Source: a virus
Strand: one strand, 5' to 3'
DNA: 43,263 bases
Virus record (IMG/VR): IMGVR_UViG_3300025087_001553
Span: 1-43,263 of that record
The first letter of the stretch is position 1; every line of letters starts with the position of its first letter. This document shows, one piece after another, positions 30,240 through 39,200 of this stretch. Both the position numbers and the translations under genes were made by a program. Below the pieces are notes generated by a model, which did not search any database, was not told the DNA's origin, and saw only the letters and a list, made by a program, of their open reading frames with translations.

Positions 30240-31683
30240 CGATTTACAATTAAAACTTTTAAGAGACCCAAAGTTTTATCTTGAAAATTTTTGTAAGATA
30301 AAAGGAAAGAAGCCCGGAAGCCTATTGCCATTTGTGCTTAAAGAATGCCAAAAGGATCTTTTTAATACATTGCGGGTGAATAATAGGGTTATGATCTTGA
30401 AGGCCAGACAATTGGGGTTTTCTTCTGCTATGGTGGGCTATTTTTATCACAACACAATTATGAACCCAGGAACCAATACGGCTATTATTGGATATAACAG
30501 TCAGCTTGTGACAGAGCTTTTGGATAAGGTTAAGACATTTCACCGCACAACACCAGAAGAGCTTAGGCCTACAATTGAATATAATTCAAAATATGAAATG
30601 AGTTTCCCTGCGATGGATTCTAAGATAATTGTGTTGCCATCAACGGAATATGTAGGACGGGGCTATACTTTACACAATGTTTTGGTTACGGAGTTGTCTT
30701 TCTGGGATAAGGCAGATGAAAAAATGAGTATTTTAGAGGCTTCTGTCCCCATAGACGGAAAGATTGTTATTGAAAGTACGCCAAATCAAATTGGAGATAG
30801 GTACCATAGAATGTGGATGGATGATAATAATGGTTATATTAAAAAGTCATATGGTTATCACTGGGGATATACTGATGACGAAATAAACTTGATTAGGAGA
30901 CGCCTTAACGATCCAAAGAAGTTTGCTCGTGAATACTTGTTGCAATTCATGTCGTCAGGGCGTCCAGTATTTGACCAAAACGTTATCCTTGAATCTCGTA
31001 AAAATATTTTGGGAGAGAACGATGTGGTTGAAGTCGGTGACGGCAAAAAGCATATTGTTTCAATGGAAGATGGTTTTAGAATTTATAAACCAATAGACCC
31101 AGGAGGATTGTACATATTTGGGGTTGATACCTCTGAAGGTATGGAGGACGGTGATTATTCTGTTATTATTGTTTGGGACAGGAAAACGGGTGAAGAGGTC
31201 GCTTTATATAGAGGACTTGTTCCTCCAGATAGGTTGGCTGATAAACTTGATGTGTGGGGTCGTAGATACAATAACGCCTTGATGGTGGTAGAGGTTAATA
31301 ATCATGGACTTACTACACTCACATGTTTAAGGCAAAAACTATATCCTAATCTTTATTTTCGTCCATCGAAATTTGAAACTATGGGACAGCCTGTTAGTGA
31401 TAGGTTAGGGTGGAAGACCAATAAGGTTACACGACCACTTCTTATAGACGAACTTGCAAAGGCGTTGAGGGATGGAGAGATAATTATTCACAGTAAAGAG
31501 CTTTTAGATGAAATGACCACAATGGTTTATAACGATAACGGTGATATGGTATCTCAAAGGGGGTATCATGATGACTGTATTTTTGCTGCTGGTATAGGGT
31601 TACAAGGATTTAAGGTAATGTACGATAAAGAGTTGACGCAGATAGATTATTCAAAACACCTTCCTTCTTCATTTTCATATTAG
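30229..31683 (+). CDS. terL: Terminase large subunit
   Basis: This 484-residue protein has a packaging-motor ATPase with Walker A-like LKARQLGFSS (about residues 58-67), Walker B VLVTELSFWD and motif C IVIESTPN. A nuclease domain follows with FGVDTSEGMEDGDYS, VEVNNHG and YHDDCIFA acidic residues. It drives genome packaging and cuts concatemers. The start at 30229 has GGAAG upstream, one of the few Shine-Dalgarno-like sites in the window, and overlaps the small terminase. It is intact. Confidence 0.95.
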   Translation: MKNNDLQLKLLRDPKFYLENFCKIKGKKPGSLLPFVLKECQKDLFNTLRVNNRVMILKARQLGFSSAMVGYFYHNTIMNPGTNTAIIGYNSQLVTELLDKVKTFHRTTPEELRPTIEYNSKYEMSFPAMDSKIIVLPSTEYVGRGYTLHNVLVTELSFWDKADEKMSILEASVPIDGKIVIESTPNQIGDRYHRMWMDDNNGYIKKSYGYHWGYTDDEINLIRRRLNDPKKFAREYLLQFMSSGRPVFDQNVILESRKNILGENDVVEVGDGKKHIVSMEDGFRIYKPIDPGGLYIFGVDTSEGMEDGDYSVIIVWDRKTGEEVALYRGLVPPDRLADKLDVWGRRYNNALMVVEVNNHGLTTLTCLRQKLYPNLYFRPSKFETMGQPVSDRLGWKTNKVTRPLLIDELAKALRDGEIIIHSKELLDEMTTMVYNDNGDMVSQRGYHDDCIFAAGIGLQGFKVMYDKELTQIDYSKHLPSSFSY

Positions 31684-31705
31684 TTAATTTATATAATTTT
31701 TTGTT

Positions 31706-33808
31706 ATGGTTAGAAACCAATATTTAGCGTCTGATTTTGGTGATGTAGAGTTGATAAGAACATTCACACTTCAAAAAGATGATGCAAAGAGATATTTTGA
31801 TGTTTGTATAAAACCAAGGTTTGATAGATCTTATAAGCTTTATGTCGCTTATAATGGTGACCGGGCACAGCAAATAAAGGCATGGCAGGCAAACTTTTTT
31901 GTTCCTTATGTAAACTCTGTAGTTGAGACCTTAATGCCTCGTATCCTTGATGCTAGACCTGATTTTTCCGTTATGGGCAGAACTGAGAATGACCAGTTAA
32001 AAGCAATTAAGGTTCAACAGCTTGGAGAGTTTTCTTGGGAGATTGCAGGTATGGACCCTACAACTGAAAATTTAGTTAGAGCGTCAATGATTTATGGGAT
32101 ATCTTTTCTTCAGGCTAGTTGGAAACAGGATATCCGTGATGGTTTATTTTTGCAGACAAAGGATATTTCTAAAAAGAAGCTTAATTATAAAAAGGAAACA
32201 AGGACATTTTATGACGCCCCATATGCTGAATATGTTGACCCATACGACCTTTGGTATGATTGGCATAATATAAAAAGAGAGGATAAACAGTATTGGTTTA
32301 GGCGTAGGGTTATTCCTGGTTCTGTTATTAAAAGAAGTTATCCTGGGGCAGATAAAAAGAGGTTAGAATTAGCTCTTAACAAACCAGGTGGGGATTTAAC
32401 AGATTTTGCCAATATTAGAATGGAGGTAAAGTCAAATCACGATAAAATTGTAAAAAATGCAGACAGATCTAATGCTGGTGTTGCTAGTGGTGTAAATGTA
32501 TATAATGTTGATAGGTATGGGTCTGAAACGTCTAGGGATTTGCGGATGTATGAGGTTTTTGAATGGTGGAGACCATATGAGGACTCTTATGCGGTTATGG
32601 TTAATGATGTTCCAATTCTTAGGGGCGGTTCAATCCCAATACCGTATGATTTCAAGGAAGCACCATTTATAGAATTTCCTTATTTAAGACTTCCAAATGA
32701 GTTTGAAGGGTATGGATTACCAATGCTTTTAGAGAATCCACAGATAATGCTTAATATGATTAAAAATCAGAGGTTGGATGCAGTTACCCTTAATATCCAT
32801 AAAATGTGGATTGTTAATCCTCTTGCCAATGTAAACAAGGATGAATTAGTAACACGACCATTTGGTATTGTTTATTCAGCTGACCCGAATGGTGTTAGGG
32901 AAATTCAGTTTAGTGACGTTAAAGGTAGTGCCTACAAGGAAGAAGAATTGCTTAAAGGCGATATGCGTTATGCTTCAGGCGTTGATGATTTTTCAATGGG
33001 TCAGGGCGGTGGTGCTAACAGTGCGACTGAAATTCGTCATTTAAGAGAATCAACGCTTGAGCGAGTGAGGTTGTTTGTTAATCATTTAGGCGATGGTTAT
33101 GCTACTCTTTTGAGGTATTGGATTTCAATGTATAGACAGTTTTTTACTGACAATCTTATTATTCGTATAACTGGAGATGATGGCAAAGACGCTTTTCCCT
33201 TAATAGAAAAAGATGACATATTCGGTCAATATGATTATAAGGCTACTGTAATGCCGTCTATTGCTGGGAAAAACGATATAGACAAAAAACAAGGGATGGA
33301 TTTATTCCAGTTGCTTTCTCAGTTGCCTTTTGTTGACCCTAAAAAATTAACTTCAAAGGTGTTGCATAGTTGGGGGTGGTCTTTGGATTCCATTGTTAAA
33401 AAAGAAGACGACACTTTATCACCTGATATGGCTGGGATGGTTGGGCCAGACGGCATGCCTGTCCCAGGCGGTGAATTGCCGATTCCTAATGGTCAAGTGC
33501 CACCATATCAACAGCCATCAGGTCAATCATTACCAAGTATATCTTCTGGTGAAATACCGGCAGGTGTTGTGCAACAAGCAATAGCTCTTCTCGGTGGAGC
33601 AACTTCAAATTCTTCATTCAGGGAGGCAAGTGCTCCGATTAATCTTTTAAAAGCTGGGGCATTACCCCCAACAGCTCCAAAAATTGGTGGGACAACAAAC
33701 CCAGGGGGTTTCAATCGTGGTGGAAAGGTTAACACTAATATACCTATTAATACTGAATATAACCCCGAGGCTAATTTATTAAATAGAGTAAATAATATTC
33801 AACGTTAA
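31706..33808 (+). CDS. Portal protein (P22-like)
   Basis: This 700-residue protein starts MVRNQYLASDFGDVELIRTF. Landmarks are QANFFVPYVNSVVETLMPRI (residues 56-75), the helical LVRASMIYGISFLQASWK region, FIEFPYLRLPNEFEGYGLPM and the long stem helices around EIRHLRESTLERVRLFVNHL. A disordered Pro/Gly-rich tail follows. This is the portal/connector plan (P22 type, about 700 residues). It forms the dodecameric DNA gate at the capsid vertex. The gene is intact and follows terL. Confidence 0.92.
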   Translation: MVRNQYLASDFGDVELIRTFTLQKDDAKRYFDVCIKPRFDRSYKLYVAYNGDRAQQIKAWQANFFVPYVNSVVETLMPRILDARPDFSVMGRTENDQLKAIKVQQLGEFSWEIAGMDPTTENLVRASMIYGISFLQASWKQDIRDGLFLQTKDISKKKLNYKKETRTFYDAPYAEYVDPYDLWYDWHNIKREDKQYWFRRRVIPGSVIKRSYPGADKKRLELALNKPGGDLTDFANIRMEVKSNHDKIVKNADRSNAGVASGVNVYNVDRYGSETSRDLRMYEVFEWWRPYEDSYAVMVNDVPILRGGSIPIPYDFKEAPFIEFPYLRLPNEFEGYGLPMLLENPQIMLNMIKNQRLDAVTLNIHKMWIVNPLANVNKDELVTRPFGIVYSADPNGVREIQFSDVKGSAYKEEELLKGDMRYASGVDDFSMGQGGGANSATEIRHLRESTLERVRLFVNHLGDGYATLLRYWISMYRQFFTDNLIIRITGDDGKDAFPLIEKDDIFGQYDYKATVMPSIAGKNDIDKKQGMDLFQLLSQLPFVDPKKLTSKVLHSWGWSLDSIVKKEDDTLSPDMAGMVGPDGMPVPGGELPIPNGQVPPYQQPSGQSLPSISSGEIPAGVVQQAIALLGGATSNSSFREASAPINLLKAGALPPTAPKIGGTTNPGGFNRGGKVNTNIPINTEYNPEANLLNRVNNIQR

Positions 33809-33812
33809 ATAT

Positions 33813-33983
33813 ATGGTAAACAACAAAAGAAAGTGGATGCAAGAGATTTTATCTCGTATAACAGGAAATCGGTATAATACAAATATTAAAGAGCGTAGAT
33901 ATAACAAAAAGAATATTGATAAGAACACTTTAGAAAAATTAAAAAGGAAAAACCTAGATAAAGTTTATATACACGAAGCTTAA
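33813..33983 (+). CDS. 56-residue basic protein, function unknown
   Basis: The protein starts MVNNKRKWMQEILSRITGNR and is rich in Lys, Arg and Asn. It begins 4 bases after the portal stop and ends 12 bases before the next gene. It is a small basic protein of the head module, possibly nucleic-acid binding or structural. It is not recognised. Confidence 0.5.
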   Translation: MVNNKRKWMQEILSRITGNRYNTNIKERRYNKKNIDKNTLEKLKRKNLDKVYIHEA

Positions 33984-33995
33984 TTATATCATTAT

Positions 33996-34214
33996 ATGAC
34001 TAGTAAAAAAAACGGATGGGTAGTATCATTATTATCAAAATTGTTTAAGAAAAAAAATAAAGAGCAAAAACTTAATCCATTATATGACTCAACGCTCAAG
34101 CCTACACAAAAAATATTAAAAGAAAAAACTGATTATAATAGGGAGTTGCTTCCAGATGAAAAGAAACATTGGGATAGGGTATTTAAAACAATAGACTGGA
34201 CAAAGTGGCGTTAA
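33996..34214 (+). CDS. 72-residue basic protein, function unknown
   Basis: The protein starts MTSKKNGWVVSLLSKLFKKK and has a helical Lys-rich middle and a Trp-containing end (HWDRVFKTIDWTKWR). The amphipathic N-terminal helix could associate with membrane or protein. It lies in the head module between the portal and capsid-assembly genes. It is not recognised. Confidence 0.55.
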   Translation: MTSKKNGWVVSLLSKLFKKKNKEQKLNPLYDSTLKPTQKILKEKTDYNRELLPDEKKHWDRVFKTIDWTKWR

Positions 34215-34240
34215 AAATTATTAATAACTTATGAAGATTT

Positions 34241-34624
34241 ATGCCTAGAAAAAAGAAGGTGGCAGGTGAGGTTACTCAAGAATCACTAAAAGGTTCTGAG
34301 GAGACTACACCAAATAGTGATGTTTATTCAATGCCAAAGGATGAGTTTGATAACTTTTTAGTCAGTATTTGTGATACTCCATTTTGGCATGCGTTAAATC
34401 GTTTTGCTCAAGAGAGAAATTATGACCTTATAAGTCTTTTGGGGTATATAGATTCATACAAGAATCCCCATGATATGTCTAAGACTCAAGGGAAGCGTGA
34501 GGGTGAGTTTGATTTTATTAATTATGTAAATGAATTGGTAAAAAGAAAAAACATGACACCCGAAGATTTGTTAGCACTTGAGGAAGCAGAAGCAAAATCT
34601 ATGGGTAACTACACAAAATATTAG
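34241..34624 (+). CDS. 127-residue head-module protein, function unknown
   Basis: The protein starts MPRKKKVAGEVTQESLKGSE and has a disordered basic N-terminus. A helical domain (ICDTPFWHALNRFAQERNYD) follows, then an acidic end (PEDLLALEEAEAKSM). By position it could be a head-completion or assembly factor. It is not recognised. Confidence 0.6.
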   Translation: MPRKKKVAGEVTQESLKGSEETTPNSDVYSMPKDEFDNFLVSICDTPFWHALNRFAQERNYDLISLLGYIDSYKNPHDMSKTQGKREGEFDFINYVNELVKRKNMTPEDLLALEEAEAKSMGNYTKY

Positions 34625-34635
34625 CCAATATAGTG

Positions 34636-34651
34636 GGACTTGTGTTATAAT
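34636..34651 (+). promoter_or_regulatory. Extended -10 promoter, copy 3 (capsid genes)
   Basis: GGACTTGTGTTATAAT, the third exact copy of the 16-base block. The shared stretch with copy 2 extends into ATAA on the right. It lies 39 bases before the gene at 34691. Confidence 0.8.
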
Positions 34652-34690
34652 ATAAGAAGATTTAGTAATAAAACTTTAATAATTTGCATT

Positions 34691-34990
34691 ATGGCAGATA
34701 AGTATACTAAAAATCAGATGGCTAAAGAGATAACAAAAATGGTTAAGATGAAAGATGTAGGTAAAAAAATGGAGGAAACAGAAATGCCATTAACAGCATC
34801 TAATAGTGATGTTTATTATCCCAATCTTTATTTAAGCACAAAGCAGGTACCATCATTATCTGGCTTAGAGGTTGGTGATGAGTGTGTTTTTGTTGTCACA
34901 ACAAAGGTTATTCGTCACGAGATTAACGAAACTGATAACAACTCAAAGGAATGTTTTGATTTTGAGGTTAGAAAAATTGGTAAAATATAA
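34691..34990 (+). CDS. 99-residue virion-associated-type protein
   Basis: The protein starts MADKYTKNQMAKEITKMVKM. After a helical N-terminus comes SDVYYPNLYLSTKQVPSLSG and GLEVGDECVFVVTTKVIRHE, a small beta-barrel-like half. The pattern YP.LYL...Q.P.L....VGD...L...KV occurs in phage proteins next to capsid genes, as I recall. A capsid-decorating or stapling role is only a guess. The start at 34691 follows promoter copy 3. Confidence 0.6.
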   Translation: MADKYTKNQMAKEITKMVKMKDVGKKMEETEMPLTASNSDVYYPNLYLSTKQVPSLSGLEVGDECVFVVTTKVIRHEINETDNNSKECFDFEVRKIGKI

Positions 34991-34997
34991 ATAATTT

Positions 34998-35147
34998 ATG
35001 ATGTATGACAATATGCCAAGGACAGCCATGTCATCTAAGGTTGAAGGCAGGCTTAAAGAGTCTATGGATGTTCGTAAAAAGAAAAACAAGCTGGCTAGAA
35101 AAATGGTTGATCGATATGGTGGTGTTGGTGGTAAAAAAATGTATTAA
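34998..35147 (+). CDS. 49-residue basic protein, function unknown
   Basis: The protein starts MMYDNMPRTAMSSKVEGRLK and ends VDRYGGVGGKKMY. It has a Lys/Arg-rich helix and a Gly-rich end. It begins 7 bases after its neighbour. A very small virion or assembly protein is possible. It is not recognised. Confidence 0.45.
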   Translation: MMYDNMPRTAMSSKVEGRLKESMDVRKKKNKLARKMVDRYGGVGGKKMY

Positions 35148-35165
35148 ATAATTTATAAAAAAACT

Positions 35166-35318
35166 ATGAAGAATGTTATCACGGGGAAAATAGTCTCTTT
35201 AATCGGAGATAAACTGAAAGAGCAAAAGTTAAAAGAAAAATCTGGTGGTGATATTAATTTGGGTAATTTAGCGAAAAAACTGGCAGAAAGGAAGCAGACT
35301 ATTTCTAGCGAACAATAG
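35166..35318 (+). CDS. 50-residue basic protein, function unknown
   Basis: The protein starts MKNVITGKIVSLIGDKLKEQ and is helical and Lys-rich with NLGNLAKKLAERKQTISSEQ at its end. Spacing from neighbours is normal for this module. It is not recognised. Confidence 0.45.
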   Translation: MKNVITGKIVSLIGDKLKEQKLKEKSGGDINLGNLAKKLAERKQTISSEQ

Positions 35319-35380
35319 TGAGTTCATTTGTTTTTTACAATATATTTTGTCTAAGTAATTATTAATTATGAAGTAAACTT

Positions 35381-36229
35381 ATGGCTAAAGAAGCAAACAA
35401 CACAGAGTCCACAAACAAAGACGTGGGAGCCCCTGTCTCGGATCTACCTAAATCGCCAAATGATTTAGGCAGGCAGCCCGAACCGTCTTCAAACGCTAAC
35501 AATGAAGGTGAAAAGAAGGAAGATGTTAATCTTAGTGATTATGTCCCTAAGACTGACTACGAAAATTTAGTTGAGAAGCTTACTGAGCAGGGTGGTGAAC
35601 TTGGAGACCTTAGAAAATTCTTCAATGAAATATCACCCCTATTAGAAAAGCTTCACAGCGACCCTGAATTAGCTGAGGCTATCTTGGATGACAAGATTAA
35701 CTCCAGTTTATTACAGGATGTTTTAAGTGGTAAAATTAATAAAGAAGATGCAACCACAATGACTAGTGCCTATAAAGAGGTGAAAAAAGAATTGGGGGAT
35801 AAAAAGCTTGAAACTTTAAATTCCGATGCGATTGAGGAGCTTGTTGAGAAAAAAATGCAGGAAAAAATGTCTAAGGTCGAAAAAGACCTTACTCATAACA
35901 TTTCTGAAATTGAAGAAAAGCGAAGCTTTGAAAAAAGCGTTGAAAGTTTTATCAATACGACAAGCGATTTTCCTGAATACGCAGACGCAATAACCAAATG
36001 GCTTGAAGACCATCCTGATGTTTATGACATTAATGTGGCTTACTATGCGGTTAAGGGTGAAAATGAAGCCCAAAAGGCGGTTAAGGATAAAGAAAAAGAG
36101 GAAGCCGAAATAGCTAAAGGTAACGCCTTAAACGCTAGTGGCGGAGGGTCTCAAGGTGGTCGAATGCCATCACAGACTCCAACCATTGACGATTTTATTG
36201 GAGGACCTAGTAATCCAAATTCTTTTTAA
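35381..36229 (+). CDS. Capsid scaffolding protein
   Basis: This 282-residue acidic protein starts MAKEANNTESTNKDVGAPVS. A disordered Ser/Asn/Pro-rich N-terminus is followed by long charged helices. Coiled-coil stretches include VEKLTEQGGELGDLRKFFNE and VEKKMQEKMSKVEKDLTHNI, and a Gly/Ser-rich end closes the protein. Composition and position directly before the major capsid gene fit an internal scaffold that shapes the procapsid. No protease motif is seen. Confidence 0.8.
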   Translation: MAKEANNTESTNKDVGAPVSDLPKSPNDLGRQPEPSSNANNEGEKKEDVNLSDYVPKTDYENLVEKLTEQGGELGDLRKFFNEISPLLEKLHSDPELAEAILDDKINSSLLQDVLSGKINKEDATTMTSAYKEVKKELGDKKLETLNSDAIEELVEKKMQEKMSKVEKDLTHNISEIEEKRSFEKSVESFINTTSDFPEYADAITKWLEDHPDVYDINVAYYAVKGENEAQKAVKDKEKEEAEIAKGNALNASGGGSQGGRMPSQTPTIDDFIGGPSNPNSF

Positions 36230-36270
36230 TCTCATTTCAAGGTATTGGGATTATGGTTTAAAGATTTTAT

Positions 36271-39200
36271 ATGGCACAATTTCCATATTATAGCGAGCCT
36301 AAAAATGGGTGGGCACCCGTGCAGTAATGCACGGAGGGTAATATTGGAAAACAACAAAATGCTGGAAATTCTTGTTAGAAATTCATTACCTAAGAGTAAA
36401 AATATGGATTTAGAGAAAATCAGCAGCGAGAATATTAATAAAGAATTAGCCTATTTGTTTGGAGTTTATCTTACTGATGGGTGTATATCTAAAAGTAAAG
36501 ATAAATATGGATATTATTATAATTTTTCTTTAAGGACGATAGACATTGAGTTTGCAGATAGAACACTTGCTTGTATAAAACTGTTAATACCGTCTTGTCG
36601 TGCGAATATTAATCGCCTCGAGCCGATAGACAGGCATTGGCCAAACGGTCACGTGTCAAAAACACAAGTACAATACTGTATAAATGTTGGGTTTAAAAAG
36701 TTAAAAGATATATTTTGGGAGCAGACAAACAAGAAAACGCATATACCCTTTGTCATATGGCGTGCACCAGATGTGATAAAAAAACATTTTATCGCAGGAG
36801 TGATGGATGGTGATGGGTGGATATCTAAAACTTTGAGACCAGATAAGGAAAACATTCAATATAGAATTGGTGTTGGCAAAACTGAGGGTAGTTGGATATT
36901 AGAGTTTAAAGACTTTTTAGAAAAATTAGGTGTAAAAACATTAAAAATAGAACGTAATTTCTCTTCTGGTAGAAAAAAGGTGTTAATCTGTTTTGGGATA
37001 AGAGTAGAATCGTTTATTGATCACGGTTTGTTTTTCACTATATTCAGAAAACAAAGTAGAATAATTGATTTTATTAATAGACGTTCAGAGACTAAACGTT
37101 GTGAATCCTTTGGGATTAAGATATAGTCCGATCTTTATAGAGATATAAAGTAAACATTGATTGACCCACAATCAGGGGGCGGTGGCTTCTGCTGCTAGAG
37201 ATACTTCAACGTCATCTACTGAGCAGCGATTAGTAGTGGATGCCGTTGATAAAGTCTTCTTACTTGAACCTCGCAAGCATCCGCTTACAACCTTACTGAC
37301 TACTGTTGGTAAAGTGTATGATGGTAAGGCTTGGACGGGAGCTGGTATTCTTAAAAAGGAAACAGGCAACCCAGAGTTTAAAAAATCCACTTGGACTCTG
37401 GTTTAACAAAAACTTTGCTTATATGCTGGAAACTCCGAGTATCTAATAGTACTGATTAGTAAAAATCTATTAGTGCGGACAATCAGCAGGGAAAAAATAA
37501 AATATATGATTAATGATAGTGACTTTTTTTGGTTGGCCGGAATTATTGATGGAGAGGGATATTTAACAACCAATAAACGTCAAGGAGTTCATAAGAAAAG
37601 AAACAATGGTAATGGACAATATTCGTTTATTACAAGGATAGGTGTTGGTAATACTGATGTTGAATTGATAAAGAAGGTTTCTGAAATATTTTATGTGCTT
37701 GGAGCTAAATTTTATTTTACTCTTCATACTCCTAATAAAAAGTTTGTCAATGCAATGGATTATCTGTCTATTAACGTAGAGGGATATAGATCAACTAAAA
37801 AAATACTAGATGCAATAATAGATAAATTGCACTCTAACAAAAAAAGACAAGCTAAAAAAATACTCGAATACATAGAGTATAGACTATCAATGTTTCAAAA
37901 GAGAAATGTTAATGGTACACTGTGCTCTAAAATTAAGAAAGAGCAGTTTGAGTCTATTGATAAAAAGTTCGAAGAATCTCTTAGATATCTTAAGCATTAT
38001 CAAATTTTGCCCTCAACGACTAGACGCAAAGCGTCTACCCCTTTAGAAATAATAGGTGGTAGTAAAGATATAGTCTGATCTATATAGCGATATATAGAGG
38101 CATATGCCCCAGAGTAAGTCTGGTAACAAGCTTCAATGAAGTGGTTTAGAAAATTCTCGGACCACTAAAAATTTAACTATTTGCTGGAATAACCTAAAGT
38201 CATAATTACTACTAAGTAAAAATATTATGAATAATACAATGGTCAATCAGCAGGTAACTACACATCAAATTGCATGGTTAGCGGGCGTATGGGATGGAGA
38301 GGGAACATTCACCATAGTATATGATACTAATAAACGATATGTTCCAAGAATAACTCTATCTAACACCGATGTAGTAATGATAAATGAGATTATAAAAATA
38401 TTTGATGCATCTGGCATCAATGGTCACATTTGGCAAGAAACAACATCTAGAAAACCTAATCATAAAAAAGCTTATCACATAACGGTCAATAAAATGGAAG
38501 ACGTTAAGGTGATAACAAAATTGATGCTACCGTATCTGATTTCAAAAAAGCCAAGGGCTGAATTACTTTTAAGATTCTTAGAATCTAGGAGTTATTATAA
38601 GTCTAAGGCTGAGAGAGATTCTAAAACTGGTCGTGTTCTTGGGATAATAAAACAAGGATATAGTGATGAAGAAAAATCATTATTTGACCAGATGAAGGAA
38701 TTAAATCAAGTAGGTATTAAAGTAGAAACCTCAGAGACTACACGTTAAACATCCTTATGGATGATGATATAGTCCGACCTCGTGCGATATCACGAGAATT
38801 ACACAGAAATGATGTAATACCCAATTATGGGTTAACAAATGCGAAGATTTTTATGGCGGACGTTACGCAAAGGTAAGTGGAACTTATTCCGCTTCAGGTG
38901 GTGTAACAATTACTGTAACTAGTGCTGGGTCTAGCTCGGCTTATATTTTCACGGTTGGTGACGTTATTCTTAACGCCAGAACTGGTGAAAGAATGCTTGT
39001 AGCTACGATTGCTGGTGCAACAACAATTACTATTGCTTCAGGTGGCCGTTCGCTCGGTGCGACTGCGGCTGCTGCTGGAGCTGATGGTGATGGTTTGTTC
39101 TTGATTGGTAATGCGAATGAGGAAAATTCAAGTGCTAAGAACATTAACACTACACAATCCTCTCCGCTGACCAACTATACTTTAATAAAAATTTGGGTAT

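Noticed and set aside
36271-36291. Alternative 5' splice site of intron 1 after TATTAT
   Set aside because: A longer P1 with GTAATAT is possible, but it needs a 40-base loop and gives no P10. The site at 36300 has the same geometry as the other introns and a 5-bp P10.
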